A stretch of DNA of 56,506 nt, from positions 1 to 56,506 of the forward strand of contig CAWHNT010000016.1 in NCBI GenBank assembly GCA_963830775.1, read 5' to 3'. A program made the translations under genes and the position numbers. Source of the stretch: CAWHNT01 sp963830775. Its GTDB lineage: Bacteria; Pseudomonadota; Alphaproteobacteria; Geminicoccales; Geminicoccaceae. Position 1 is the stretch's first letter, and each line of letters begins with the position of its first letter. Positions 19,594-30,345 of the stretch are shown here, one piece after another. A model generated the notes under the pieces. That model was not told where the DNA came from. It saw only the letters and a program-made list of their open reading frames with translations, and searched no databases.

Positions 19594-21153
19594 ATGACCG
19601 AGCAAGGCAACGGCGCCGACGCCAAGGACACGCCGAGGAAGATCTTCATCTCCTATCGGCGCCGTGCCGAGCGGGATGCTGCCCTGGCCTCATTCCTGGG
19701 TGAGCGACTGACCGCTAGCGGCCACCAGGTTTTCATCGACGTCGACATGCCGCTCGGCACGCGATGGTCGGAGGAGATCGACCGGCAGATCAGCCAGAGC
19801 GCCTTCCTAGATCGTCATCCTTTCCGCGGAGACCATCGAATCCGAGATGGTGCTGGCCGAGGTCCGCCTGGCGCACCATCGGCAGGCACGCCAAGGAAGG
19901 CCGCTGATCCTGCCGGTGCGGGTCGACTACACTGGGCCACTGGCCTATGAGCTGGGTGCCTATCTCGACCCGCTGCACGTACGAGCTGTGGCGCACGCCC
20001 GCCGACAACGCCCGTCTTGTCGCTGCCATCCTGGCCGCCGTCGCCCAGCCCCGGCCCGAGCCGGCGGAGGAGGACGTGCGTGAGCTGCGGCCCGACAAAT
20101 CCGGCCGGCCGCAGCCCTCGGTCGACCGACGCGCCTTCATGCAGCCGGGCGGCCTGATCCCGCCGAAGGACCCGTTCTATCTCGCCCGGGAGGCCGATCA
20201 GGTGGTGGAGCGGCTAGCCGCCGAGCCGGGCATCACGCTGGTCATCAAGGCGCCGCGGCAGATGGGGAAGTCTAGCCTGCTCGTCCGCTACATGACCTCC
20301 GGGATGGCTGCCGGCAAAAGGCTCGCCTTCATCGACCTGCAAGCCCTGGCCGAGACCCAGCTCGCCGACTATCCCACCTTCCTCGCCTGCTTCGCCGCGA
20401 CGCTTCTCAAGCGCCTCGGCCTCAAGGCCGATGAGCTACCCGTCCTGGAATCCGGCCTGGATGTCACCAGTCTCGTCGAGAGCCGCGTCTTCCCCGAGCT
20501 GGACCAGCCGCTCCTGCTGGCCTTCGACGAGGCCGACCGGCTGCTCGGCCGGCCCTGGCAGACCGACTTCTTCGGCATGCTCCGTGTCTGGCACAACAGC
20601 CGATGGCTGGCCGGCTGGTCCGGCGTCGACATGGCGCTCGTCATTGCCACCGAGCCCTACCTGTTGGTCGCCGAGGAGCACCAATCGCCCTTCAACGTCG
20701 GTGAGGTCGTGGCCCCTGCGCCCTTCCGGCCCGAGGCTGTCGCCACGCTTAACGAAGGCTACGGCGCGCCACTTCGTGCCGGCGAGTGCGCCGAAGCTCT
20801 ACCAGCTCTGCCGCGGGCAGCCCTATCTCACCCGCGTGGCCCTGCACCGGCTCGTCACCATCCAGGACTGCACCTGGCCCATGCTGCTGGAGACCGCCGA
20901 CCATGACGACGGGCCCTTCGCCGACCACCTGAAGGCGCTGCTGATGCGCCTGCACCGGGCTGGGCTGGAAGACGCGATGCGCACGGTCATCCGCCGGGGC
21001 CGCACCCCGGGTGACAACCGGGGCACGTTCTACCGCCTCAAGGGTGCCGGGCTCGCCGCCGAGGAGGGCGGCCGCTTCCTTCCCGCGAACCTGCTCTATG
21101 CCCGCTTCTTCGAACGTGTCCTGACGAGGGCGGCCGGCATGACCGTGACATAG
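19594..21153 (+). CDS. TIR-domain AAA-like (AAA_35) ATPase, STAND-type immune or signalling protein
   Basis: About 520 residues after repair of three one-base slips (near 19810, 19980, 20785). The TIR domain spans residues 15-120: KIFISYRRRAERDAALASFL, HQVFIDVDMPLGTRWSEEID, VILSAETIESEMVLAEVRLA. The Glu of SEMVLAE sits where TIR NADases have their catalytic Glu. The AAA_35 domain has Walker A in IKAPRQMGKSSLLVRYM and Walker B in PLLLAFDEADRLLG, then LYQLCRGQPYLTRVAL, the winged-helix-like sensor of this family. ATG 19594 fits the GAGGGGG Shine-Dalgarno better than ATG 19585. The next gene encodes a second AAA_35 protein. A role as a signal-gated NAD-cleaving or scaffold protein in defence is inferred. 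Confidence 0.8.
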
Positions 21154-23513
21154 GCCGTGCAGGCCGCTCGGCCTCCAGGCCGGCGGAACGGTCGTCCTCG
21201 GGCCGCGCCGTCTACATCGCCCGGCCCGAGGACGAGGAGCTGCACCAGCTCCTGACGGAGCGCGAGTACGTCAACGTCCTCTCCTCCCGGCAGGTCGGCA
21301 AGTCCTCGCTGATGGTCCGCGCCGCGCTGCGCCTGCAGGCTGAGGGCTGGCGCTTCGCCGTGGTCGACCTCACCAGCCTCGGCACGCCGGCCGACGCCAC
21401 GGGCTACTTCCAGGGCCTCGTCAAGGCGCTCGCCAGGGCACTTCGCCTGCGTTTCGATCCGGTGGCCTTCTGGGCCGAGACCACCGGCGAGACCGCGAGC
21501 CAGCGCCTGATCCGGTTCTTCCGCGAGATAGTGCTGGGCGGCACCGAGGGCCCGGTCGCCATCTTCCTCGACGAGATCGACAGCACGCTGAAGCTCGCCT
21601 ACACGGACGACCTGTTCACGGCCCTGCGCGCCATCCACAATGAGCGCACGCTCGACGAAGGCTGGCGCCGCCTGTGCTTCTGCCTTGTCGGCGTCGCCAC
21701 CCCGAACGAGCTAATCAAGGACCGGCGTACCACGCCCTACAATGTGGGCCGCACATCTGGGTCGGGGACTTCAACTCCGCGCGCGATGATCTCGGCCCCC
21801 TTGCAGCCGTCCTGCATGAAGACTCGGCAGTCGCCGGGCAGATCCTGGCACGTATCCTCCACTGGACCGGCGGCCACCCGTTCCTCACCCTACGCCTCGT
21901 TAAGGACCTCCGCGAGGCCAGAGCATCCTCGCCCGATGTCGCCGACCGTCGCGTGGAGGACAGCTACGCCTCGCTCCAGCACCTGGGCGAGGACACGCAC
22001 ATCCAGTCCACCTCCGCTTCGTCGCGGAGCGCCTAACCGATAGTGGCGCCACGCTTCGCCTCTACAAGCGCATCCTGAACGGCCATCCCGAGCCGGACCA
22101 GCCAACCCTTGCCCATACCGAGCTTAAGCTCTCCGGCCTCGTCAAACGTGACCGCGTTGGCCAACTCGTGGGGCGCAACCGGATTCTACGCCCGCCTCTT
22201 TGACCTCGACTGGGTTCGCGCCACCAAACCGCTCCGCGAGTCCCGTCGCTACCGCATGGCCGCGGGCGTCGCGGCCTTGGCCTTGCTGCTCACGATAGGC
22301 GGCGGCAGTGCGTATATATACCGGCCGGTGGAAGTCCCGACGGATGCTGCGCCCATAATCAGGCGACCATGCGAGTGCCGCGCTCGTCCGCAGGAGTTGG
22401 AAAGGCCGGTATTACACTCTACGTCGATCCCAAGGTCACTGAGCTGCAGACGGCCGTGAACGCTCGTGAAGCGCTGCAGCGTCTGAACGTGCGGCTCGGA
22501 CAGCGGGGCGATATTCCACGATCGACTTTCCTGTGCCAGGCATCACAGGGCGCACTGGTCGAGGTGGTTTCGCTCCTGCAAATCTTGCAACAGAGGGAGG
22601 GGCGGAAGATCGGCCCTTTCCATAAGTCTAGACCGCACGGACGTTCTCGATCTCGCCCCGCTAGTCGGGCTGAGCAGCCTGCGGAGCCTGTCTGCAATTG
22701 GCACCAAGGTAAGGGACTTTGCCCTGATAACCAGACTGGTGGGACTGCAGGAGCTGTATGTGACGGGCATCGGCGAGGCCGACCTCGCTCGCCATCAAGT
22801 CTGCCTGAGCTGACGACACTCGGCTTTACGGGCGCGGTATCCGACCTCACCCCGCTCGCCGGGCGGAACAAGCTGCAAGCGCTGATCATTGTGGGCCTCC
22901 CGGTGAGCGACCTCGCCCCGCTGGCCGGGCTGAGCGGGCTGCAGCAGCTCGATGTCACGCGCACCCAGGTGAGCGACCTCGCCCCGCTGGCCGGGCTGAG
23001 CGGGCTGCAGCAGCTCGATGTCACGGACAACCCGGTGAGCGATCTCGCCACGCTGGCCGGGCTGACCGGCCTGCAGACGCTCAATGTCTCAGGCACCCAG
23101 GTGAGCGACCTCACCCCGCTGGTCGGGCTGAGCGGGCTGCAGCAGTCTCGATGTCTCGCGCACCCCGGTGAGCGATCTCACCCCGCTGGCCGGGCTGACC
23201 GGCCTGCAGACGCTCAATGTCTCAGGCACCCAGGTGAGCGACCTCACCCCGCTGGTCGGGCTGAGCGGGCTGCAGCAGCTCGATGTCTCGCGCACCCCGG
23301 TGAGCGATCTTACCCCGCTGGCCGGGCTGACCGGCCTGCAGACGCTCAATGTCTCAGGCACCCAGGTGAGCGACCTCACCCCGCTGGTCGGGCTGGGAAA
23401 GCTGGAGCGCTTGGACATAGCCGACACACAGGTTCGGGACACGGGTCCGCTACGCTGGGATCGCGGGGCTGCAAATCAATCAGGGTAACTCGGCCCAACG
23501 ATCACGACGCTGA
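21139..23513 (+). CDS. AAA-like (AAA_35) ATPase with membrane helix and C-terminal LRR array
   Basis: The AAA_35 part has YIARPEDEELHQLLTEREYVNVL, Walker A SSRQVGKSSLMVR, Walker B VAIFLDEIDST, WTGGHPFLTLRLVKDL, and the family C-terminal block ELKLSGLVKRDRVGQLV. A transmembrane helix (MAAGVAALALLLTIGGGSAYIY, about 22256-22321) follows, then about 13 leucine-rich repeats of 22 residues (22643-23480), consensus VSDLTPLAGLTGLQTLNVSGTQ. At least six frame breaks occur (near 21190, 21755, 22010, 22630, 22790, 23145 and 23452), so one continuous protein of about 790 residues is reconstructed, not observed. The true start is unclear; the ATG at 21139 overlaps the TIR gene end. If the topology is as predicted, the LRRs face the periplasm. 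Confidence 0.65.
22903..23431 (+). repeat. Tandem 66/132-bp leucine-rich-repeat array
   Basis: Eight consecutive 66-bp units, each coding one 22-residue LRR, start at 22903, 22969, 23035, 23101, 23168, 23234, 23300 and 23366. From 23035 on they form a higher-order 132-bp unit alternating LTGLQTLNVSGTQ and LSGLQQLDVSRTP types, with copies nearly identical at DNA level. The unit at 23101 has 67 bp (one extra T near 23147), which breaks the frame. Such identity indicates recent duplication or gene conversion. Confidence 0.85.
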
Positions 23514-23550
23514 CCACTTCTTTGGTGCTCAGTCCAGTTGAGCGTCATCA

Positions 23551-24303
23551 TCACGGATAGGCGCAAGGCTGCGCCATGACCTCGATCTGCCCGGGTTGGA
23601 CCGCGGCCTTGATGGCGAAGAGGTATTCCTTGTCGCCCAGGACCATGGCGTGGGCGAGGGGGAGGCGGCCTTCGACCTTGGCGACGTCGCGGCCGATGCG
23701 GAGGAAGCGGAGGAGGACGGGCTGGGCGGGGTCGAAGGCGTTGGCCGTGGTGCCGTCGGGGTTGCGCAAGGGCGTGCCTTCGGCGGTGACGATGATCTTG
23801 TCCTTGGCGAAGGTCACGCTGACCGGCGGGACCACGGCGGCCGAGGTGTGGACGGGGAGGCGCTTGCTGTCCGTCTGCTGGTCGCAGGCGCGCTCGACCC
23901 GGGCCTCGCGGAGGAGGAAGGCGACGCGGTCGGGCGGCAGGCCGTCGCGCAGGCGCTTCTCCAGGAGGTCGATGAGGGCGCGCGCCTCGCCGCGGGGGAC
24001 CTCGGCATTGTAGGCCTGCTGCAGGCGGGCGGAGCGCATGATCGCGGCCTCGGCCCGCTGCTCGGCGGAAGCCGCCCGCTCGGTGAGCAGGCGGTTGAGC
24101 TCCTGGAGCGCTTCCAGGTCCGCTTCCAGGCGGGCAACCTCGATCCGCCGCTGCGAGCTGCCGATCTCGTAGCTGGCGAAGGCACCGCCGGCGATCAGCA
24201 GGCCCAGGACGACGAGGCGGGCGGTGCCGACCCAGGTCTGGCGGCGCCGGCTGCGCCTGGTGGCACCGAACGTCGTGAGGAGCTGCATGGGGTTGGCCCG
24301 CAC
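23551..24303 (-). CDS. Membrane-anchored coiled-coil protein, unknown function
   Basis: 250 codons from a GTG at 24303 (or 245 from the ATG at 24288). One N-terminal membrane helix (ARLVVLGLLIAGGAFASYEI) is followed by a long coiled coil (RIEVARLEADLEALQELNRLLTERAASAEQRAEAA). A soluble C-terminal beta-rich region (VSVTFAKDKIIVTAEGTPL, VLLRFLRIGRDVAKVEGRLPLAHAM) completes it. It begins 6 bp downstream of the PDRP gene on the same strand, so probably shares its transcript. The layout suggests a cytoplasmic-membrane protein with a periplasmic coiled coil. I do not recognise a named family. Confidence 0.65.
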   Translation of the reverse strand: MRANPMQLLTTFGATRRSRRRQTWVGTARLVVLGLLIAGGAFASYEIGSSQRRIEVARLEADLEALQELNRLLTERAASAEQRAEAAIMRSARLQQAYNAEVPRGEARALIDLLEKRLRDGLPPDRVAFLLREARVERACDQQTDSKRLPVHTSAAVVPPVSVTFAKDKIIVTAEGTPLRNPDGTTANAFDPAQPVLLRFLRIGRDVAKVEGRLPLAHAMVLGDKEYLFAIKAAVQPGQIEVMAQPCAYP

Positions 24304-24309
24304 GCCCGC

Positions 24310-25194
24310 TCAGCCCTGCTCGGGCCGCCAGTCGGGGCTCACCAGGGCGTCGGTGAGGTCGCCGAGCTCGGGCTGCATGCGCGCCTGGTAGAGCTGGTAG
24401 ATGGCGGCCGCGGTCTCCTCGACCGAGCGCTTGGTGACGTCGATCTCGGGCCAGCCGTTGCGGGCGAAGAGGCGCCTTGCATGGACCAGCTCGCCGCGGA
24501 TGCGGTCGAGGTCGGCATAGTCGCCGCCATAGCTGCCGTCGTCGCCCTCCTCGAGGCCCAGATGCTTCTGGCGGGTGTGGCGGATCTGGGCCAGCGCCTC
24601 GGGGTTGATGGTGAGGCCCACGACCAGGGGCCGGCGGAGCTGCTCCAGCTTCGCGAGCTGCGGCCGCTCCAGCACGATCGGCACGTTGGCGGCGCGCAGG
24701 CCCCGGTTCGCGAGATAGACGCAGGTGGGGGTCTTCGAGGTGCGCGAGACGCCGATCAGCACGACGTCGGCCTCCTCCAGCTCCTCGACGAACTGGCCGT
24801 CATCGTGCCGCATCGCGAAGTCCATGGCGGCGATGCGCGAGAAATAGTCGTCGTTCATCGCGTGCTGCTGGCCGATCCTGGGCGGGCCGGCAGAGCCGAT
24901 GAGGTTGGTCAACGCACTCATCAGCGGGTCCAGCACCGGGACGCAGGGCACGTTCAGCATCCGGCAGCGGTCCTGGAGCGCGTGCCGCAGGGCCGGCGAG
25001 ACCAGGGTGAAGACGACCAGCCCGGGCAGGGTCTCGATGATCGTCAGCACCTTCTCGAGCTGGGCCCGGCTGCGGACGAAGAACCAGACATGCTCGACCG
25101 CCACCAGCTCCTCGAACTGCGAGACCGCGGCCCGGGCGACCATGGTGACGGTCTCGCCGGTGGAATCGGAGATCAGATGGAGGTGGAGCCGCAC
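24310..25194 (-). CDS. Pyruvate, phosphate dikinase regulatory protein (PDRP/DUF299)
   Basis: A bifunctional serine/threonine kinase / pyrophosphorylase that controls PPDK (or PEP synthase). The N-terminus LHLISDSTGETVTMVARAAVSQF and the P-loop VVLIGVSRTSKTPTCVYLANRGL are characteristic, followed by LVVGLTINPEALAQIR and the C-terminal EIDVTKRSVEETAAAIYQL. 294 residues, intact. It is the homologue of Rickettsia RP001, the gene that together with hemE flanks the replication origin in Caulobacter and Rickettsia. Here too it is divergent from hemE across a 376-bp gap. Confidence 0.92.
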   Translation of the reverse strand: MRLHLHLISDSTGETVTMVARAAVSQFEELVAVEHVWFFVRSRAQLEKVLTIIETLPGLVVFTLVSPALRHALQDRCRMLNVPCVPVLDPLMSALTNLIGSAGPPRIGQQHAMNDDYFSRIAAMDFAMRHDDGQFVEELEEADVVLIGVSRTSKTPTCVYLANRGLRAANVPIVLERPQLAKLEQLRRPLVVGLTINPEALAQIRHTRQKHLGLEEGDDGSYGGDYADLDRIRGELVHARRLFARNGWPEIDVTKRSVEETAAAIYQLYQARMQPELGDLTDALVSPDWRPEQG

Positions 25195-25570
25195 GGAACA
25201 GTCGTCCTGAAGGCTGGGGAGCAGGGCGGGCAGGGCTTGTGGATCAATCGGGCCAACGCCGCCTCCGGCCCGGGCCTGCAGCCGAACGGGCCAGCCATCC
25301 CCAGTTCCGCCCCGGCGGGCGGCACTTCTCGACAGCCGCCCTTAATTCAGCGTTCATGGCCGGCTTATCCACGCGATCACGACCGGGAAGGCTCCGCTAA
25401 GCACTTTCAGAACCGAGCCACAAGGCGTTTTTCCCCAGCTCTAACGGCGCTCCGGCGGAGGTGCTGAGCGGCCACGGAAGTGGCTGGATAAGTGGTGCAG
25501 GCCTGCATCATTCCCGCTTCTCGCCTGCCATCTACAACAAAAGAATCTTAAATCTTTAAGAGGTGAAGTG
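25195..25570. other. Putative chromosomal replication origin (oriC), PDRP-hemE gap
   Basis: 376 bp without genes between divergent PDRP and hemE, the position of Cori in Caulobacter. Visible elements are a perfect TGATCCACA DnaA G-box (reverse strand, 25238-25246), TTATCCACG (25365-25373, one mismatch to TTATCCACA) and TTATCCAGC (reverse, 25483-25491). There are also three TCCCCA W-box-like hexamers (25215-25220 reverse, 25298-25303, 25432-25437). A half-degenerate CtrA-like TTAA-N7-TTCA lies at 25342-25356. An AT-rich stretch at 25531-25560 ends in the palindrome CTTAAA-TC-TTTAAG (25547-25560), a candidate unwinding region. Promoters for both flanking genes must also lie here. Confidence 0.65.
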
Positions 25571-26623
25571 ATGGAGCCGACTCTGCCGGAGAAGCCGCTC
25601 CTGGCGGCCTTGCGGGGCGAGGTGCGCCGTCCGCCGCCGCTCTGGCTCATGCGCCAGGCGGGCCGCTACCTGCCCGAGTACCGGGCAGTACGGGCAGGGG
25701 TGCGGGGCTTTCTCGAGCTCTGCTACACGCCGGACCTCGCGGTCGAGGTCACCCTGCAGCCGATCCGCCGCTTCGGCTTCGATGCCGCGATCCTGTTCTC
25801 GGACATCCTCGTGGTGCCCGACGCGCTGGGTGCCGAGGTCACCTTCGTCGAGGGCGAGGGGCCGCGGCTCTCGACCGTGCGCGAGCCGCGCGACCTCGAC
25901 CGGCTCGGCATGGACCGGCAGCGCGAGCATCTGGCACCGGTCTACGAGACCGTGCGGCGCCTCAGTCGCGAGCTGCCGCCCGAGGTCACGCTGATCGGCT
26001 TCAGCGGCGCGCCGTGGACCCTGGCGGCCTATATGGTCGAGGGCCAGGGCTCGCGGGAGTTCGCTGCCGCCCGGCGCCTGGCCCGCCGCGAGCCGGCCTT
26101 CTTCGGCAGGCTGATCCAGCTCCTGACTGCTGCCGTGGAGGAGCATCTGGCGGCCCAGATCGAGGCCGGGGCCGAGGCGGTGCAGCTCTTCGACAGCTGG
26201 GCCGGGGTCCTGCCCGAGGAGGAGTGCGAGCGCTGGTGCATGGCGCCGGTGCGCACGATCGTGGCGGGCCTGCGCCGGCGTTTCCCGCAGGTGCCCGTGA
26301 TCGCCTTCCCGCGCGGGATCGGCGCATCTTATGAGCGCTATGCCGAGCTGGTGCCCACCGAGGCGCTGGCCCTCGACACGACCGTGCCCATGGGCTGGGC
26401 GGCGCGCAGCCTGCGCCCGGGCGGCTCCTTGTGCCTGCAGGGCAACCTGGACCCGTTGGCCCTGCTGGGGCCGATCCCCGCCATGCTGGCCGAGGCCGAC
26501 CGGATCGTGGCTTCGGCGCAAGGGCGGGCGCTCGTGTTCAATCTCGGGCATGGAGTCCTGCCCGAGACGCCGCCCGAGGCGGTCGCCGCCTTGGCGACAC
26601 ACTTGAAATCCTCCGCCATATGA
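25571..26623 (+). CDS. hemE: Uroporphyrinogen decarboxylase
   Basis: Catalyses decarboxylation of uroporphyrinogen III to coproporphyrinogen III in heme synthesis. The signature PPLWLMRQAGRYLPEYR (active-site Arg residues) is at residues 22-38, ILFSDILVVPDALG holds the conserved Asp, then GFSGAPWTLAAYMVEG, FDSWAGVLP, and the C-terminal GRALVFNLGHGVLPETPPEAV. 350 residues, standard length. ATG 25571 is preferred, 6 bp after AAGAGGTG; a GTG lies one codon earlier. First gene to the right of the putative origin. Confidence 0.95.
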   Translation: MEPTLPEKPLLAALRGEVRRPPPLWLMRQAGRYLPEYRAVRAGVRGFLELCYTPDLAVEVTLQPIRRFGFDAAILFSDILVVPDALGAEVTFVEGEGPRLSTVREPRDLDRLGMDRQREHLAPVYETVRRLSRELPPEVTLIGFSGAPWTLAAYMVEGQGSREFAAARRLARREPAFFGRLIQLLTAAVEEHLAAQIEAGAEAVQLFDSWAGVLPEEECERWCMAPVRTIVAGLRRRFPQVPVIAFPRGIGASYERYAELVPTEALALDTTVPMGWAARSLRPGGSLCLQGNLDPLALLGPIPAMLAEADRIVASAQGRALVFNLGHGVLPETPPEAVAALATHLKSSAI

Positions 26624-26763
26624 GCAATTAGTGGCACAAGGGTTTCGCGGCAGACGCCGAACCCATCCCCCTCAAGGTTTTCCGCACGGCGTTCGGCCAC
26701 CAGTGTCGCGCCCCTCGCCGCTCGTGAACGCCCCACACCAAGCCGGATAGTCGCGTCGGTCCT

Positions 26764-27192
26764 ATGGATTGGGCCCAGTGGCTTAAAGCCCTGCACATCA
26801 TTGCCTTCGCGGCATGGATGGCCGGCATGTGGTATCTGCCACGGCTGCTCGTCTACCATGCCGACGCGGCGGCGGGCTCGCCCACCTCCGAGGCCTTCAA
26901 GGTCATGGAGCGGCGGCTGCTCCGCGCGATCACCACGCCGGCCATGGTGGCGACGCTCGTGCTCGGCCTGACGCTGGCCACCGTCCAGGGACAATGGACC
27001 GACGGGTGGCTGCACGCGAAGCTCGCGCTCGTGGTCCTGATGCTGGCCTGCCACGGCATCCTGGCCAAGGACGTGCGCCGGTTCGGGGCCGACGAGCGGC
27101 CGCGCTCGGCGCGCTGGTACCGGGTCTTCAACGAGATCCCGACGGTCCTGTTCGTCGTGATCGTGTTCCTCGCCGTGCTGAAACCCTTCTGA
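26764..27192 (+). CDS. hemJ: Protoporphyrinogen IX oxidase, HemJ type
   Basis: A 142-residue four-helix membrane protein of the HemJ/UPF0093 family, which oxidises protoporphyrinogen IX in many alphaproteobacteria. Conserved features are WLKALHIIAFAAWMAGMWYLPRLLVYH (essential His near residue 11, Arg in PRL), RRLLRAITTPAMVATLVLGL, WLHAKLALVVLM (conserved Lys) and the final RWYRVFNEIPTVLFVVIVFLAVLKPF. It lies 140 bp after hemE on the same strand, giving two heme steps side by side. The gap between them has no gene. Confidence 0.92.
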   Translation: MDWAQWLKALHIIAFAAWMAGMWYLPRLLVYHADAAAGSPTSEAFKVMERRLLRAITTPAMVATLVLGLTLATVQGQWTDGWLHAKLALVVLMLACHGILAKDVRRFGADERPRSARWYRVFNEIPTVLFVVIVFLAVLKPF

Positions 27193-27244
27193 CCTGCCTT
27201 TCACGCCCGAGCCGCAGGGGCCGGGCTCTTCCGATGAGTGATCG

Positions 27245-29041
<1,797 letters not shown>

Positions 29042-29120
29042 TCGCAGCGGCGCTGGTTTCCAGGGCCCGGTCCCGTGCCTATGTAGTGGAGCGTATCCGG
29101 GCTCGGCCGCGGAGGGGGAG

Positions 29121-30336
29121 TTGCTGCGCAGTCTCATTGCGATCCTGGTCGTCCTGCTGGTGGGCGCCGGTGCTGCTGGTGCCTACTGGCAGTTCGTCAT
29201 GGTCCCCGGCGGCCAGGCTGCAACCGCCGCCATCGGCGGGCGTGGTGCCAATCGCGGCCCGGTGCCGGTCGAGGCCGCCGAGGTGAAGGTTGCCCCGGCC
29301 GAGGTCACGACCGAGGCCGTGGGCACGCTGAGCTCGAACGAGTCGGTGCTGCTCAAGCCCGAGGTGGCCGGCCGCATCGCCTCGATCAATTTCGAGGAGG
29401 GCCGTCCGGTCAAGGCCGGGCAGGTGATGATCGAGCTCGATGCCCTGGTCGAGAAGGCACAGCTGATCGAGGCCCAGGCCCAGCTTGAGCTCGCCACGGC
29501 CAACCTCGAGCGGGCGCGCGAACTCCGGCGCAGCAATGCCGGGACCCAGCGGGCGCTGGACGAGGCTCAGGCGCAGCAGCGCACGGCCACGGCCTCGGTC
29601 GACCTCGCCAAGGCGAGGCTGGCGAAGCTCACGCTCCTGGCCCCGTTCGACGCCGTGGCGGGCCTGCGCCGGGTGAGCGTGGGCGAGTTCGTCACCGCCG
29701 GGGACGAACTCGTCAATCTGGAGCAGATCCAGCCGCTCAAGGTCGACTTCCGCATCCCCGAGGTCTTCCTGCCCTCGCTGTTCGACGTCGGTGGCCAGAA
29801 ACGGATCCTGGTCGTGGTGGATGCCATTCCCGAGGAGCAGTTCAGCGGCCGCGTCTATGCCGTGAACCCGCTCGTGGACGAGCAGGGCCGGGCGATCGTG
29901 GTCCGGGCCCAGATCGACAACCCTCTCGATGCCAAGAGCGGCGAGCCGCGGCTGCGGCCCGGCCTCTTTGCCCGGGTGACGCTCAGCCTCTCCGAGCAGG
30001 ATGAGGCGCTCTGGGTGCCGGAGGAGACGCTGGTCCCGCAGGGCTCGCGCCAGTTCGTGTTCAAGGTCATGCCGGGTGCCGATGGGGCGCAGACGGTGAA
30101 GTTCACCGAGGTCACGCTCGGGCCGGCGCCGCCAGGGCGAGGTCCAGATCGTGAGCGGGCTCGCCCGCGGCGACGTCGTGGTCACGGCAGGGGTCTCGAA
30201 GATCCGGGACAACGCGGCGGTCACGGTGCAGGTGCCGCCGCCGGAAACACCGCCTGCTGCCCCCTCGACGGCCAGCGGGTCGCTGCCGGCGGGCCAACCT
30301 GCCCAGGGCGACCGCCCGACCACTTCTCGCGGCTAG
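29121..30336 (+). CDS. RND efflux periplasmic adaptor (HlyD/MFP family), one frameshift
   Basis: A membrane-anchored adaptor: helix SLIAILVVLLVGAGAAGAYWQF, then the lipoyl half-motifs (VLLKPEVAGRIASINFEEGRPVKAGQVMIELD). A coiled-coil hairpin (LIEAQAQLELATANLERARELRRSNAGTQRALDEAQAQQ) follows, then VSVGEFVTAGDELVNLEQIQPLKVDFRIPE and the beta-barrel. A one-base slip near 30128 separates the body from the C-terminal membrane-proximal domain (GEVQIVSGLARGDVVVTAGVSKIRD). The start appears to be TTG 29121 after GGAGGGGGAG. It precedes the RND permease by 9 bp, forming an export operon. Confidence 0.87.
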
Positions 30337-30345
30337 GGGCCGGCG

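Noticed and set aside
22903..23431. Regular 66-bp repeats that could be taken for a CRISPR array
   Set aside because: There are no unique spacers; the repeats are contiguous, in frame and encode 22-residue LRRs.
23596..25467. Plus-strand open frame of about 620 codons opposite the PDRP and coiled-coil genes, running into the origin gap
   Set aside because: Shadow of two minus-strand genes; low-complexity Gly/Asp/Arg composition; the PDRP match is unequivocal.
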